Shown piece by piece: positions 1-6,029 of a DNA stretch of 8,024 bases. The stretch covers positions 1 to 8,024 of the forward strand of contig JAEYVD010000050.1 of assembly GCA_023432075.1 (NCBI GenBank), read 5' to 3'. Positions within the stretch are counted from its first letter, which is position 1. The number at the start of each line of letters is the position of its first letter. The notes under the pieces are model-generated. The model searched no databases. It was not told where the DNA came from and saw nothing but the letters and a program-made list of their open reading frames with translations. This DNA comes from Pseudomonadota bacterium (GTDB lineage Bacteria > Pseudomonadota > Gammaproteobacteria > Burkholderiales > Burkholderiaceae_B). Position numbers and translations under genes: made by a program.

Positions 1-1479
1 CTGGACAACCTGATGTGGGCCATCTTTGGCGTGTTCATGGGCAACCTGATCGGCGTGCTGCCGGGCATGGGCGTGCTGGCCGCCATTTCGATTCTGCTGC
101 CCCTGACCTACACGATGACGCCCACCGCGGCGCTGGTGATGCTGTCCGGCATCTACTACGGCTCGCAGTACGGCGGCGGTATCACGTCGATCATGTTGAA
201 CCTGCCCGGCACGGCTTCGCACGCGGTGGCCTGCCTGGACGGCAATCCGCTCGCGCGCAACGGCAAGGCGGGCTCGGCCCTCTTCATGCTGATGTTCTCG
301 TCGTTCTGCGGCGCGTCCGTGGGCATCCTGGCGATGATCCTGTTCTCGCCGATGCTGGTCGATGTCGCGTTCAAGTTCGGCCCCGCCGAATACTTCTCCA
401 TGATGATGCTCGGCCTGCTGGCCGGCGCGACGCTGGCCAAGGGTTCGGCGATCAAGGGCGTGGCGATGGTGGTGGTCGGCCTGCTGCTGGGCGTGGTGGG
501 CACGGACGTCAACACCGGCACGATGCGCTTTCACTTCGGCATCCTGGAATTGTCGGACGGCCTGCAGATCGTGGCGCTGGCCATGGGCCTGTTTGGCGTG
601 GCGGACTTCCTGAAGAACATCAATCGTATCGGCGGCGACAGCAAGGTCACGTCGACGAAGGTGAGCATGAAGTCCATGCGCCCGGAAGCCGGCGACATCA
701 AGCAGTCGCGCGGCGCGCTGGTGCGCGGCACGGCGATCGGCGCGGCCTTCGGCATCCTGCCGGGCACCGGTCCGACCATCGCGTCGTTCATCTCGTACGC
801 CACGGAAAAGAAGGTTGCGCGTGAACCGCGCCGCTTTGGCCGCGGCGCCATCGAAGGTATCGCCGGTCCAGAAGCCGCAACCAGCGCTTCGACGCAGACC
901 AGCTTCATCCCGACGATGAGCCTGGGCATCCCTGGCGATCCCGTCATGGCGCTGATGCTGGGCGCGCTGATCATTCACGGCATCCAGCCGGGTCCGCAGA
1001 TGATGGTCGAGCACGCCGACATGTTCTGGGGGCTGATCGCCAGCTTCTGGGTCGGCAACGTGCTGCTGCTGCTGCTGAACCTGCCGCTCATCGGCATGTG
1101 GGTGCGCCTGTTGACGGTTCCCTTCCGCTATCTGTTCCCCGCCGCGCTGTTCTTCGTCTGCGTGGGGGTGTACAGCACGAACAACAACCTCTTCGATGTG
1201 GGGATGGTGACCTTGTTCGGCGCCGCGGGCTACGCGTTGATCCGGCTGCGTTTCGAACCGGCGCCGCTGCTGCTTGGCTTCGTGCTCGGGCCCATGGTGG
1301 AAGAGAACTTCCGCCGCGCCCTGCTGCTGTCGCGCGGCGAGCTGTCGATCTTCGTGACGCGGCCCATCAGCCTGGGCTTCATCCTGGCATGCGTCGGCCT
1401 GATCGCGTTGCTCGGCGTGTCGGCCCTGCGCCAGCGCAAGGCGCGCGAAGCGCTCAAGCACGCGGAGTCTGCCGCGTAG
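1..1479 (+). CDS. tctA: TctA-family tripartite tricarboxylate transporter permease, 5' end missing
   Basis: This is the large integral-membrane subunit of a tripartite tricarboxylate transporter. In this family a periplasmic TctC-type binding protein delivers a carboxylate (citrate or a related acid) to TctA and the small TctB subunit for ion-driven uptake. The frame is open from base 1, and the first residues (LDNLMWAIFGVF) align with the usual N-terminal region of TctA, so roughly 15-25 residues lie upstream; the ATG at 13 is internal. Visible family motifs are the N-terminal GVLPGMG (residues 18-24 of the visible part), YYGSQYGGG followed by LNLPG, FGPAEYF, a second glycine-proline motif GILPGTGPTIASF, and SLGIPGDPVMALMLGAL. 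The rest is mostly hydrophobic helices ending in a short charged tail. The 492 visible codons are close to full family length. A strong terminator follows, so this is probably the last gene of its operon; tctC and tctB would be expected upstream. The substrate cannot be told from this subunit. Confidence 0.93.
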   Translation: MDNLMWAIFGVFMGNLIGVLPGMGVLAAISILLPLTYTMTPTAALVMLSGIYYGSQYGGGITSIMLNLPGTASHAVACLDGNPLARNGKAGSALFMLMFSSFCGASVGILAMILFSPMLVDVAFKFGPAEYFSMMMLGLLAGATLAKGSAIKGVAMVVVGLLLGVVGTDVNTGTMRFHFGILELSDGLQIVALAMGLFGVADFLKNINRIGGDSKVTSTKVSMKSMRPEAGDIKQSRGALVRGTAIGAAFGILPGTGPTIASFISYATEKKVAREPRRFGRGAIEGIAGPEAATSASTQTSFIPTMSLGIPGDPVMALMLGALIIHGIQPGPQMMVEHADMFWGLIASFWVGNVLLLLLNLPLIGMWVRLLTVPFRYLFPAALFFVCVGVYSTNNNLFDVGMVTLFGAAGYALIRLRFEPAPLLLGFVLGPMVEENFRRALLLSRGELSIFVTRPISLGFILACVGLIALLGVSALRQRKAREALKHAESAA

Positions 1480-1511
1480 CCGTAAGTCAAGAATCGGGGT
1501 AGTGCTGCTTT

Positions 1512-1542
1512 GGCCGGTCTCGCAAGGACCGGCCTTTTTTTT
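1512..1542 (+). terminator. Rho-independent terminator after tctA
   Basis: A perfect 8-bp stem (GGCCGGTC at 1512-1519 with GACCGGCC at 1527-1534) closes a 7-base loop and is followed directly by eight T residues (1535-1542). It lies 33 bases after the tctA stop. The T run is on the plus strand only, so it ends tctA transcription and would not stop the convergent SelT/W/H-family transcript coming from the other side. Confidence 0.93.
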
Positions 1543-1556
1543 GCCTGCTTGACTGG

Positions 1557-1865
1557 TCAGCTTTCCGGCGTGGCGGTATGGCCGTCGATGTGGCCAAGCG
1601 GGCGGCCCGGATCCAGGCGGTCGCGCACACGCTGCTTCAGCACCTTGGCGTCGGGAAAGCCGCCGTCGCGCTTGCGGTCCCAGATGAGATCGCCGTTGTA
1701 GGTGATCTGGAATACGCCGCCGGTGCCGGGCTGCAGCACCACTTCGCCCAGATCCGTCGAAAAAGTGGAAAGCAATTCCTGCGCCATCCAGCCGGCGCGC
1801 AGCAGCCATTGGCACTGCGTGCAATACAGGATGACAATACGAGGGCGCAAAGCAGACGGGTTCAT
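1557..1865 (-). CDS. SelT/SelW/SelH-family (Rdx) thioredoxin-like protein, cysteine form
   Basis: A 102-residue protein of the Rdx family, small thioredoxin-fold proteins that include eukaryotic selenoproteins W, T and H. The family is thought to act in cytoplasmic thiol redox chemistry, but bacterial members have no settled substrate. Evidence in the sequence is the N-terminal beta strand RIVILY leading into C15-T-Q-C18, then Q-W-L-L-R-A-x-W-M-A-Q-E-L-L, a helix typical of the family. A central GTGGVFQI strand follows, then DGGFPDAKVLKQRVRDRL near the C-terminus. Both cysteines are encoded by TGC, so this is the non-selenium CxxC form. The ATG is the only possible start: an in-frame TAG lies five codons upstream and no GTG or TTG falls between. 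No Shine-Dalgarno sequence precedes it. It is divergent from the MFS gene and convergent with tctA. Confidence 0.88.
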   Translation of the reverse strand: MNPSALRPRIVILYCTQCQWLLRAGWMAQELLSTFSTDLGEVVLQPGTGGVFQITYNGDLIWDRKRDGGFPDAKVLKQRVRDRLDPGRPLGHIDGHTATPES

Positions 1866-1874
1866 GGGAACGGC

Positions 1875-1880
1875 ATTCTA
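1875..1880 (-). promoter_or_regulatory. Candidate -10 element of the SelT/W/H-family gene
   Basis: On the minus strand TAGAAT matches the sigma-70 -10 consensus at five of six bases and ends nine bases before the ATG. Transcription would then start only about two bases before the start codon, giving an essentially leaderless mRNA, which fits the absence of a ribosome binding site. No good -35 hexamer is seen at 16-18 bases, so this is tentative. Confidence 0.35.
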
Positions 1881-1883
1881 CGC

Positions 1884-1912
1884 CTGCCCGGCAAGCGGCG
1901 ATCATGGATAAT
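1884..1912 (+). promoter_or_regulatory. Candidate sigma-70 promoter of the MFS exporter gene
   Basis: GATAAT (1907-1912, five of six to the -10 consensus) lies 17 bases after a weak -35, CTGCCC (1884-1889, three of six). The predicted transcript start near 1919 is downstream of the ATG at 1911, which argues against that ATG as the translation start and favours 1935 or 1953. The element sits in the 87-base gap between the two divergent genes. Confidence 0.35.
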
Positions 1913-1952
1913 GTCGGGTTTTCCCGGGTCTGCAATGGGCCCAGAGCCTTGT

Positions 1953-3155
1953 ATGAAGTCTGCCTTGACGCCCCGAGGCCAGCGCTGGCTGATCGGTCTT
2001 TTGATGGGACTGGTCACGCTCACGCCGATGGCCATCGACATCTACCTGCCTTCCTTGCCCGCCATGGCATTGGCGTTCGGCGAGCCCATCGGCGCCTTGC
2101 AATCCAGCATCACCTTGTTCATTTTTGTGGTGGGCGTGGGCCAGGTGCTGATCGGCCCCCTGGCCGACCGCTATGGCCGCCGGCCCGTGGCCCTGTGCGG
2201 CGCCGTGGCGTATCTGGCGGGCTCGGCGCTGGGCGCGTCGGCAACGTCCCTCGAGGTGTTTTATGCGGCGCGCGTCATCCAGGGACTGGGCGCGTGTTCG
2301 GCCTCGCTGGTGGCGTTTGCCGCCGTGCGGGATTGCTTCACCCCGGCCGTCGGCGCGCGTGTCTACAGCTACCTGAACGGCGCGCTCTGTTCCGTGCCCG
2401 CGCTGGCCCCGATGGTGGGCGGCATACTGGCGCTGCATGCGGGCTGGCGCAGCACGTTCGTCTTCATGACGGTGTTCGCGCTGGCTTTGGCGGCGCTGCT
2501 GGCCGTGCGCTTCGAGGAAACCCGGGCCAAGCTGACGCACCGGCCAGGCGCGCTGTACAGCCTGCCCCGTTATGCGTCCATCGTCACCAGCGGACGGTTC
2601 CTGTACTTTGCGTGCTTCGGCATGGCGGGCATGGCCATGATCCTGGTGTTCGTGTCGGCCGCGCCCGTCGTGCTGGTGGAGCAGCTGGGGTATACCGAGC
2701 TGGGCTTTTCGGCGTGGTTTGGCGCGAATGCGACCATCAACATCGCGGCGTTTTTCCTGGCGCCCGCCTTCATCGCGCGCTACGGCCGCTACAACATGGT
2801 TCGTGTCGGCATGGCCGCCCTCCTGCTGGCGTCGGTCCTGCAGGTCTGCGCGTGGCTGTGGGTACCCCTGTCGGCCTGGATCTTCATGCTGCCGGTCACG
2901 GTGTTTACCGTCGGCTTCTCGCTGGCGCTGGGCTCGGGGCTGAGTCTGGCGCTCGAGCCCTTCGCCGACCGGGCGGGCACCGCCGCCGCCGTGTATGGCC
3001 TTTTCCAGATGAGCGGGTCGGCGGTGATCGCCACCCTGCTGCTGGACAGCGGCATGGCGCCGCAGGCGGCCATGGCGCTTGTCGGCGCGGTCATCGTGGC
3101 GCCGCTGCTGCTGCTCTCGCCGGCCTTGGGCCGGCGCCTTGCCGCCGGTTCCTGA
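1953..3155 (+). CDS. Bcr/CflA-type multidrug efflux MFS transporter
   Basis: A 400-residue, 12-helix major facilitator protein of the drug:H+ antiporter group that includes Bcr (bicyclomycin) and CflA/CmlA (chloramphenicol). It is predicted to sit in the inner membrane and export small drugs in exchange for protons. Visible features are the first-helix signature D29-I-Y-L-P-S-L-P, the MFS motif GPLADRYGRRP at 68-78 in the loop between helices 2 and 3, and the helix-4 motif R107-V-I-Q-G-L-G-A. Hydrophobic helices then continue to the C-terminus. The frame is open upstream to 1578, but that stretch is antisense to the SelT/W/H-family gene and has no MFS character. Start at 1953 gives the usual family length; 1935 (MGPEPC...) is an alternative, and neither has a strong Shine-Dalgarno sequence. 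No regulator adjoins it. The drug exported cannot be inferred. Confidence 0.9.
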   Translation: MKSALTPRGQRWLIGLLMGLVTLTPMAIDIYLPSLPAMALAFGEPIGALQSSITLFIFVVGVGQVLIGPLADRYGRRPVALCGAVAYLAGSALGASATSLEVFYAARVIQGLGACSASLVAFAAVRDCFTPAVGARVYSYLNGALCSVPALAPMVGGILALHAGWRSTFVFMTVFALALAALLAVRFEETRAKLTHRPGALYSLPRYASIVTSGRFLYFACFGMAGMAMILVFVSAAPVVLVEQLGYTELGFSAWFGANATINIAAFFLAPAFIARYGRYNMVRVGMAALLLASVLQVCAWLWVPLSAWIFMLPVTVFTVGFSLALGSGLSLALEPFADRAGTAAAVYGLFQMSGSAVIATLLLDSGMAPQAAMALVGAVIVAPLLLLSPALGRRLAAGS

Positions 3156-3183
3156 GCCAGCGGGCGCGGGGCGTGCGCTAGTA

Positions 3184-3205
3184 TCCAGGAACACCCCCCT
3201 GGAGG
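3184..3205 (+). promoter_or_regulatory. Ribosome binding site of the crotonase gene, inside a small hairpin
   Basis: GGAGG (3201-3205) lies four bases before the ATG at 3210. TCCAGG (3184-3189) can pair with CCTGGA (3198-3203) over an 8-base loop, so the first three bases of the Shine-Dalgarno sequence would be in the stem. A weak -10-like TAGTAT (3179-3184) lacks a matching -35. If transcription began just after it the hairpin could not form fully; if the gene is read through from the MFS gene it could. The pairing is seen in the sequence; any effect on translation is inference. Confidence 0.4.
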
Positions 3206-3209
3206 CGAC

Positions 3210-4004
3210 ATGTCCATCGAAAACCCTGCGGACGAACCGGTGCTGCTGCGCAGCGCCGACAGCGGCGTCGTCACGCTGCGCCTGAACCGCCCCTCGCAGT
3301 TCAACGCCTTGTCCGAGGCGATGCTGGCTGCGCTGCAACAGGAAATCGACACACTGGCGCGCGATGCCGACGTGCGATGCGTGGTGCTGGAGTCAGCCGG
3401 CCGCGCGTTCTGCGCGGGACATGATTTGCGCGAGATGCGCAGCCAGCCCGATCTTGATTACTACCGCGAGCTCTTTCGCCGATGCGGCAGCGTCATGCAA
3501 GGCTTGCAGGCGCTGCCCGTCCCGGTGATTGCCAAGGTGCGCGGCATTGCAACCGCCGCGGGATGCCAACTGGTCGCGAGCTGCGATCTGGCGGTGGCCG
3601 CCGACACGGCGAAGTTCGCCGTGTCCGGCATCAATGTCGGTCTGTTCTGCGCCACACCTGCAGTGGCCCTGACCCGCAACGTGTCTGCCAAGCGCGCCTT
3701 CGAAATGCTGATGACCGCGCGCTTCATCGATGCCGCCCAGGCCGCGGACTGGGGGCTGATCAACGCGGCAGCCCCCGAAAACGAGCTGGATGCGCGGGTG
3801 CGCACGCTGGTTGACGATATCCTGGCCAAGAGCCCGGCGGCCGTGCGGTACGGCAAGCGCATGTTCTACAAGCAGCGGCAGATGGCGCTGGCCGATGCCT
3901 ACGATTACGCGGGCGACGTGATGGCCCGCAACATGATGGAGGCGGACGCGTGCGAAGGCATCGACGCCTTCCTGCAGAAACGCCCGCCGCGCCGGACGTC
4001 GTGA
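3210..4004 (+). CDS. ECHDC3-like enoyl-CoA hydratase/isomerase-family protein lacking both catalytic glutamates
   Basis: A 264-residue crotonase-fold protein. The fold binds acyl-CoA thioesters and stabilises an enolate through an oxyanion hole. The first hole region is present (A66-F-C-A-G-H-D-L-R), as is the N-terminal L-N-R-P-x-x-F-N-A-L motif. The second region reads GIATAAGCQLVASCDLAVA (112-130), followed by FAVSGINVGLFCATP (136-150). In rat mitochondrial enoyl-CoA hydratase the two catalytic glutamates lie in the equivalents of these segments. Here they read Q120 and, by motif alignment, about G140. The ATAAGCQLVASCD, NVGLFC and C-terminal EGIDAFLQKR signatures match the human ECHDC3 type, whose reaction is not well established, so simple enoyl-CoA hydration should not be assumed. 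The ATG has GGAGG four bases upstream. The gene lies 54 bases after the MFS gene on the same strand and converges with chrA; neither neighbour suggests a pathway. Confidence 0.9.
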   Translation: MSIENPADEPVLLRSADSGVVTLRLNRPSQFNALSEAMLAALQQEIDTLARDADVRCVVLESAGRAFCAGHDLREMRSQPDLDYYRELFRRCGSVMQGLQALPVPVIAKVRGIATAAGCQLVASCDLAVAADTAKFAVSGINVGLFCATPAVALTRNVSAKRAFEMLMTARFIDAAQAADWGLINAAAPENELDARVRTLVDDILAKSPAAVRYGKRMFYKQRQMALADAYDYAGDVMARNMMEADACEGIDAFLQKRPPRRTS

Positions 4005-4005
4005 T

Positions 4006-4030
4006 GCCGCGCCGGCGGCTGGGGCGCGGC
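4006..4030. terminator. GC-rich hairpin between convergent genes, possible bidirectional terminator
   Basis: GCCGCGCC (4006-4013) pairs perfectly with GGCGCGGC (4023-4030) over a 9-base loop. The hairpin fills the 28-base gap between the crotonase stop (4004) and the chrA stop (4033). There is no T run on either side, so it may act with Rho or simply protect the 3' ends rather than terminate by itself. Confidence 0.45.
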
Positions 4031-4032
4031 GT

Positions 4033-5289
4033 TCAGACCAGCCACCCGAGCGACCAGCCGCTGACGGCCGCCAGCAGCACCACCCACAACGGCGACCAGC
4101 GGGCATAGACCAGCAGCGCAAACAGCAACAGCGCAAGGCCAAAGTCGGCCTTGCCCAGGATTGCGCTGGTCCAGACGGGGTCATACAGCGCGCCGAGCAG
4201 GATGCCGACGACGCTGGCGTTGACGCCAGCCACCATGTTGCGCACGCCCGGCCGGCGCCGCAGCGTGTCCCAGAACGGCAGCGCCGCGGTAAGCAGCAAG
4301 GCGCCCGGCACGAAGATGACGCACAGGAGCAGCAGACCGCCCGCCCATCCGGACAAGGGGCCGAACGACATCGCACCCAGGAAGGCCGCGAAGGTGAACA
4401 ACGGGCCAGGCATTGCCTGCGCCGCGCCGTAGCCGGCCAGGAAATCGGCGCTGGACACCATGCCGGTGGAGACCGACGCCGTCTCCAGCAGCGGCAGCAC
4501 CACATGCCCGCCGCCAAAGACCAGCGCGCCGGCGCGATAGAAGCCGTCGATCTGGCCCGCCAGCACGCCGCTGGAGATCAGCGCCCAGAGCGGCAGCCCC
4601 GCCATCAGCACGGCAAAGAGCACCAGCGACGCCACGCCCGCCGCGCGCGACACGCCGGAAGGCGCGTGGGACAGGACGGGCCTGGCCGGCAATTGCAGGA
4701 AGGCCGCACCGATCACCGCGCCGAGCACCACGGCGCCGATCTGCGCCAGCGCGGCCGGCAGCACCACCGTGAGTAATGCGGCGGCAACCGCCAACGCGGC
4801 ACGGGATCGGTCCGGGCACAGCGAACGGCCCATCCCCCACACCGCCTGGGCGACGATGGCGACCGCGGCCACCTTCAGCCCATGAATGGCCGCCGACCCG
4901 GAAAGCCAGCCGTAGTGGGCAAGCCCCATCGCAAATCCGATCAGGGCGAGCGCCGAAGGCAGCGTAAAGGCAACCCACGCGGCCAGCATGCCGGCCCATC
5001 CGGCCCGGCGCAGGCCGATCGCCATGCCAACCTGGCTGCTGGCCGGACCCGGCAGAAACTGGCACAGCGCGACCAGATCCGAAAAAGTGTAGTCGTCGAG
5101 CCATCGGCGCCGGTCGACGAATTCGGTGCGGAAATAACCCAGATGTGCGACCGGCCCGCCAAAGGACGTCAACCCCAGGCGCAGGAACACCAGAAACACT
5201 TCAAGACAGGACCCGCGGTCCGTCTGGGCGCGCGCGCCGGTGGCCGGCTTGCTGTCGACATGTTCGTCATGGGGGGATGGGTGCGGCAT
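4033..5289 (-). CDS. chrA: ChrA chromate transporter, two-domain long form
   Basis: A 418-residue inner-membrane protein of the CHR family, which exports chromate from the cytoplasm and gives chromate resistance in characterised members; some homologues may handle other anions such as sulfate. Two homologous halves are visible. The N-terminal half has LGLTSFGGPVAHLG (38-51) and LCQFLPGPASSQVG (75-88). The C-terminal half repeats the theme with GALVFGGGHVVLPLLE (254-269) and GYGAAQAMPGP (286-296). About ten to twelve hydrophobic segments fill the rest. The length is typical of the fused form, so nothing is missing. The first 28 residues are polar and likely cytoplasmic. The start is the only ATG before the first conserved motif, although its Shine-Dalgarno is weak. 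No chrB, chrC or chrF lies beside it, so it appears to be a lone chrA rather than part of a chromate-inducible operon. It converges with the crotonase gene. Confidence 0.93.
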   Translation of the reverse strand: MPHPSPHDEHVDSKPATGARAQTDRGSCLEVFLVFLRLGLTSFGGPVAHLGYFRTEFVDRRRWLDDYTFSDLVALCQFLPGPASSQVGMAIGLRRAGWAGMLAAWVAFTLPSALALIGFAMGLAHYGWLSGSAAIHGLKVAAVAIVAQAVWGMGRSLCPDRSRAALAVAAALLTVVLPAALAQIGAVVLGAVIGAAFLQLPARPVLSHAPSGVSRAAGVASLVLFAVLMAGLPLWALISSGVLAGQIDGFYRAGALVFGGGHVVLPLLETASVSTGMVSSADFLAGYGAAQAMPGPLFTFAAFLGAMSFGPLSGWAGGLLLLCVIFVPGALLLTAALPFWDTLRRRPGVRNMVAGVNASVVGILLGALYDPVWTSAILGKADFGLALLLFALLVYARWSPLWVVLLAAVSGWSLGWLV

Positions 5290-5345
5290 TGGCTCGGGCT
5301 TCGTGGGAATCGGGGCGGCGATTTGATAACGGCCCCAGCACCAAG

Positions 5346-5374
5346 CTTATAGCCGGGCCACGGCTGGGATTCAA
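5346..5374 (-). promoter_or_regulatory. Predicted sigma-70 promoter of chrA
   Basis: On the minus strand TTGAAT (5369-5374, four of six to -35) and TATAAG (5346-5351, five of six to -10) are separated by exactly 17 bases. Transcription would start near 5339, giving a leader of about 50 bases before the chrA ATG. A short dyad, AGCCG (5351-5355) and CGGCT (5361-5365) around five bases, lies in the spacer and could be an operator half-site pair, though five-base arms are common in GC-rich DNA. The match is unusually clean for this window. Confidence 0.6.
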
Positions 5375-5433
5375 TCGGATAAATGTCAGGAATTGGCGCT
5401 GGGCGGCCGCATCGTCACGGACATCATGGCCCA

Positions 5434-5439
5434 TATAAA
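5434..5439 (+). promoter_or_regulatory. Candidate -10 element upstream of the AhpD-like gene
   Basis: TATAAA (5434-5439, five of six to the -10 consensus) is about 90 bases before the start of the AhpD-like gene and points towards it. No good -35 is found 16-19 bases upstream, so an activator-dependent or weak promoter is possible. I see no small gene in the 240-base gap 5290-5529, only this element and the chrA promoter. Confidence 0.25.
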
Positions 5440-5529
5440 AAGTGGGTTCATGGTCCTTCAGCGTTAGGCCAATCGGCGCCATCATTTGCCGGTCACCCCC
5501 CAATCCCAATACAACAGAAAGGTCTGAAC

Positions 5530-6009
5530 ATGAGCCAGCGCTTGAATTATTTCCAGGTGTCCGAAGTCCTGTCGAAGAAGTATCTGGACTTCAGCATGGC
5601 GCTGAAGAAAACGGCTGTGGTCCAGGAGCTTGGCTCGCTGGTCGATATCCGTGCGTCGCAGATCAACGGCTGCGGATTCTGCCTGGACATGCACGTCAAA
5701 GAGGCCACGATCAAGGGCGAGCGCGCGCTGCGCCTGCATCACGTTGCCATCTGGCGCGAATCCCCCCTTTTCTCGCCGCGTGAACGCGCCGCGCTGTAAT
5801 GGACCGAGGCGCTCACGACGCTGCCGCCGCAAGGCGTGCCGGACGAGATCTACGACGCCGTGCGGGCGCAATTCACGGAAACCGAACTGTCGGACCTGAC
5901 CTTCCTGGTGGTCGGGATCAATGGCTGGAACCGGCTGAACGTCGCGTTCCGCACCGAACCCGGATCGGCCGACAAGGCCTATGGCCTGGACAAGGCCGGC
6001 CTGAACTGA
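5530..6009 (+). pseudogene. AhpD-like carboxymuconolactone-decarboxylase-family gene interrupted by one TAA
   Basis: The frame encodes a 159-codon AhpD-like alkylhydroperoxidase/carboxymuconolactone-decarboxylase-family protein, interrupted at codon 90 by TAA (5797-5799). The first part carries the redox motif S-Q-I-N-G-C48-G-F-C51-L-D-M-H55, the CxxCxxxH signature by which AhpD-type members act as thiol-dependent peroxidase or reductant proteins. The segment S-P-R-E-R-A-A-L then stop then W-T-E-A-L-T continues in the same frame with no indel. It ends with the conserved L-V-V-G-I-N-G-W-N-R-L-N-V-A-F and a normal TGA at 6007. Relatives usually have a sense codon such as Glu or Ala here; one change from GAA or CAA would make this stop. 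The start has a good ribosome site (GAAAGG, 7 bases before ATG). The 89-residue product keeps the CxxC but loses the C-terminal helices. No in-frame ATG with a ribosome site follows the stop. A sequencing error is possible. The gene ends 20 bases from the convergent MocR gene. Confidence 0.88.
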
Positions 6010-6029
6010 CCTGCGCTCGCCTGCCGCGT

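Noticed and set aside
1806..1825. Possible selenocysteine at the CxxC of the SelT/W/H-family protein
   Set aside because: Both motif positions are plain TGC cysteine codons and there is no in-frame TGA, so no selenocysteine insertion is needed.
1578..1952. In-frame upstream extension of the MFS exporter giving 525 residues
   Set aside because: The extra residues are antisense to the SelT/W/H-family gene and carry no MFS features. The predicted promoter at 1884-1912 lies inside the extension, and 400 residues is the normal length.
1902..3338. 478-codon open frame on the minus strand, opposite the MFS gene and the crotonase start
   Set aside because: It is antisense to a clearly recognisable MFS transporter, and its translation is rich in Arg, Gln, His and Gly with no hydrophobic or domain pattern. 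This is the usual mirror frame of GC-rich coding DNA.
3393..4517. 374-codon minus-strand frame across the crotonase and the chrA 3' half
   Set aside because: It spans two recognised genes on opposite strands and its translation is Arg/Cys/Trp-rich without domain character.
5267..5509. 80-codon minus-strand frame in the gap upstream of chrA, containing FLTFIRLNPS, faintly like the DUF1643 motif
   Set aside because: It begins at a TTG without a good ribosome site, covers the chrA promoter, overlaps the chrA start and shows only one short resemblance. Not enough to call a gene.
5797..5799. Programmed stop-codon readthrough as an explanation for the interrupted AhpD-like gene
   Set aside because: The codon is TAA, normally the most efficient stop. 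The following bases are not a known readthrough context and no adjacent recoding structure is evident. A mutation or sequence error is simpler.
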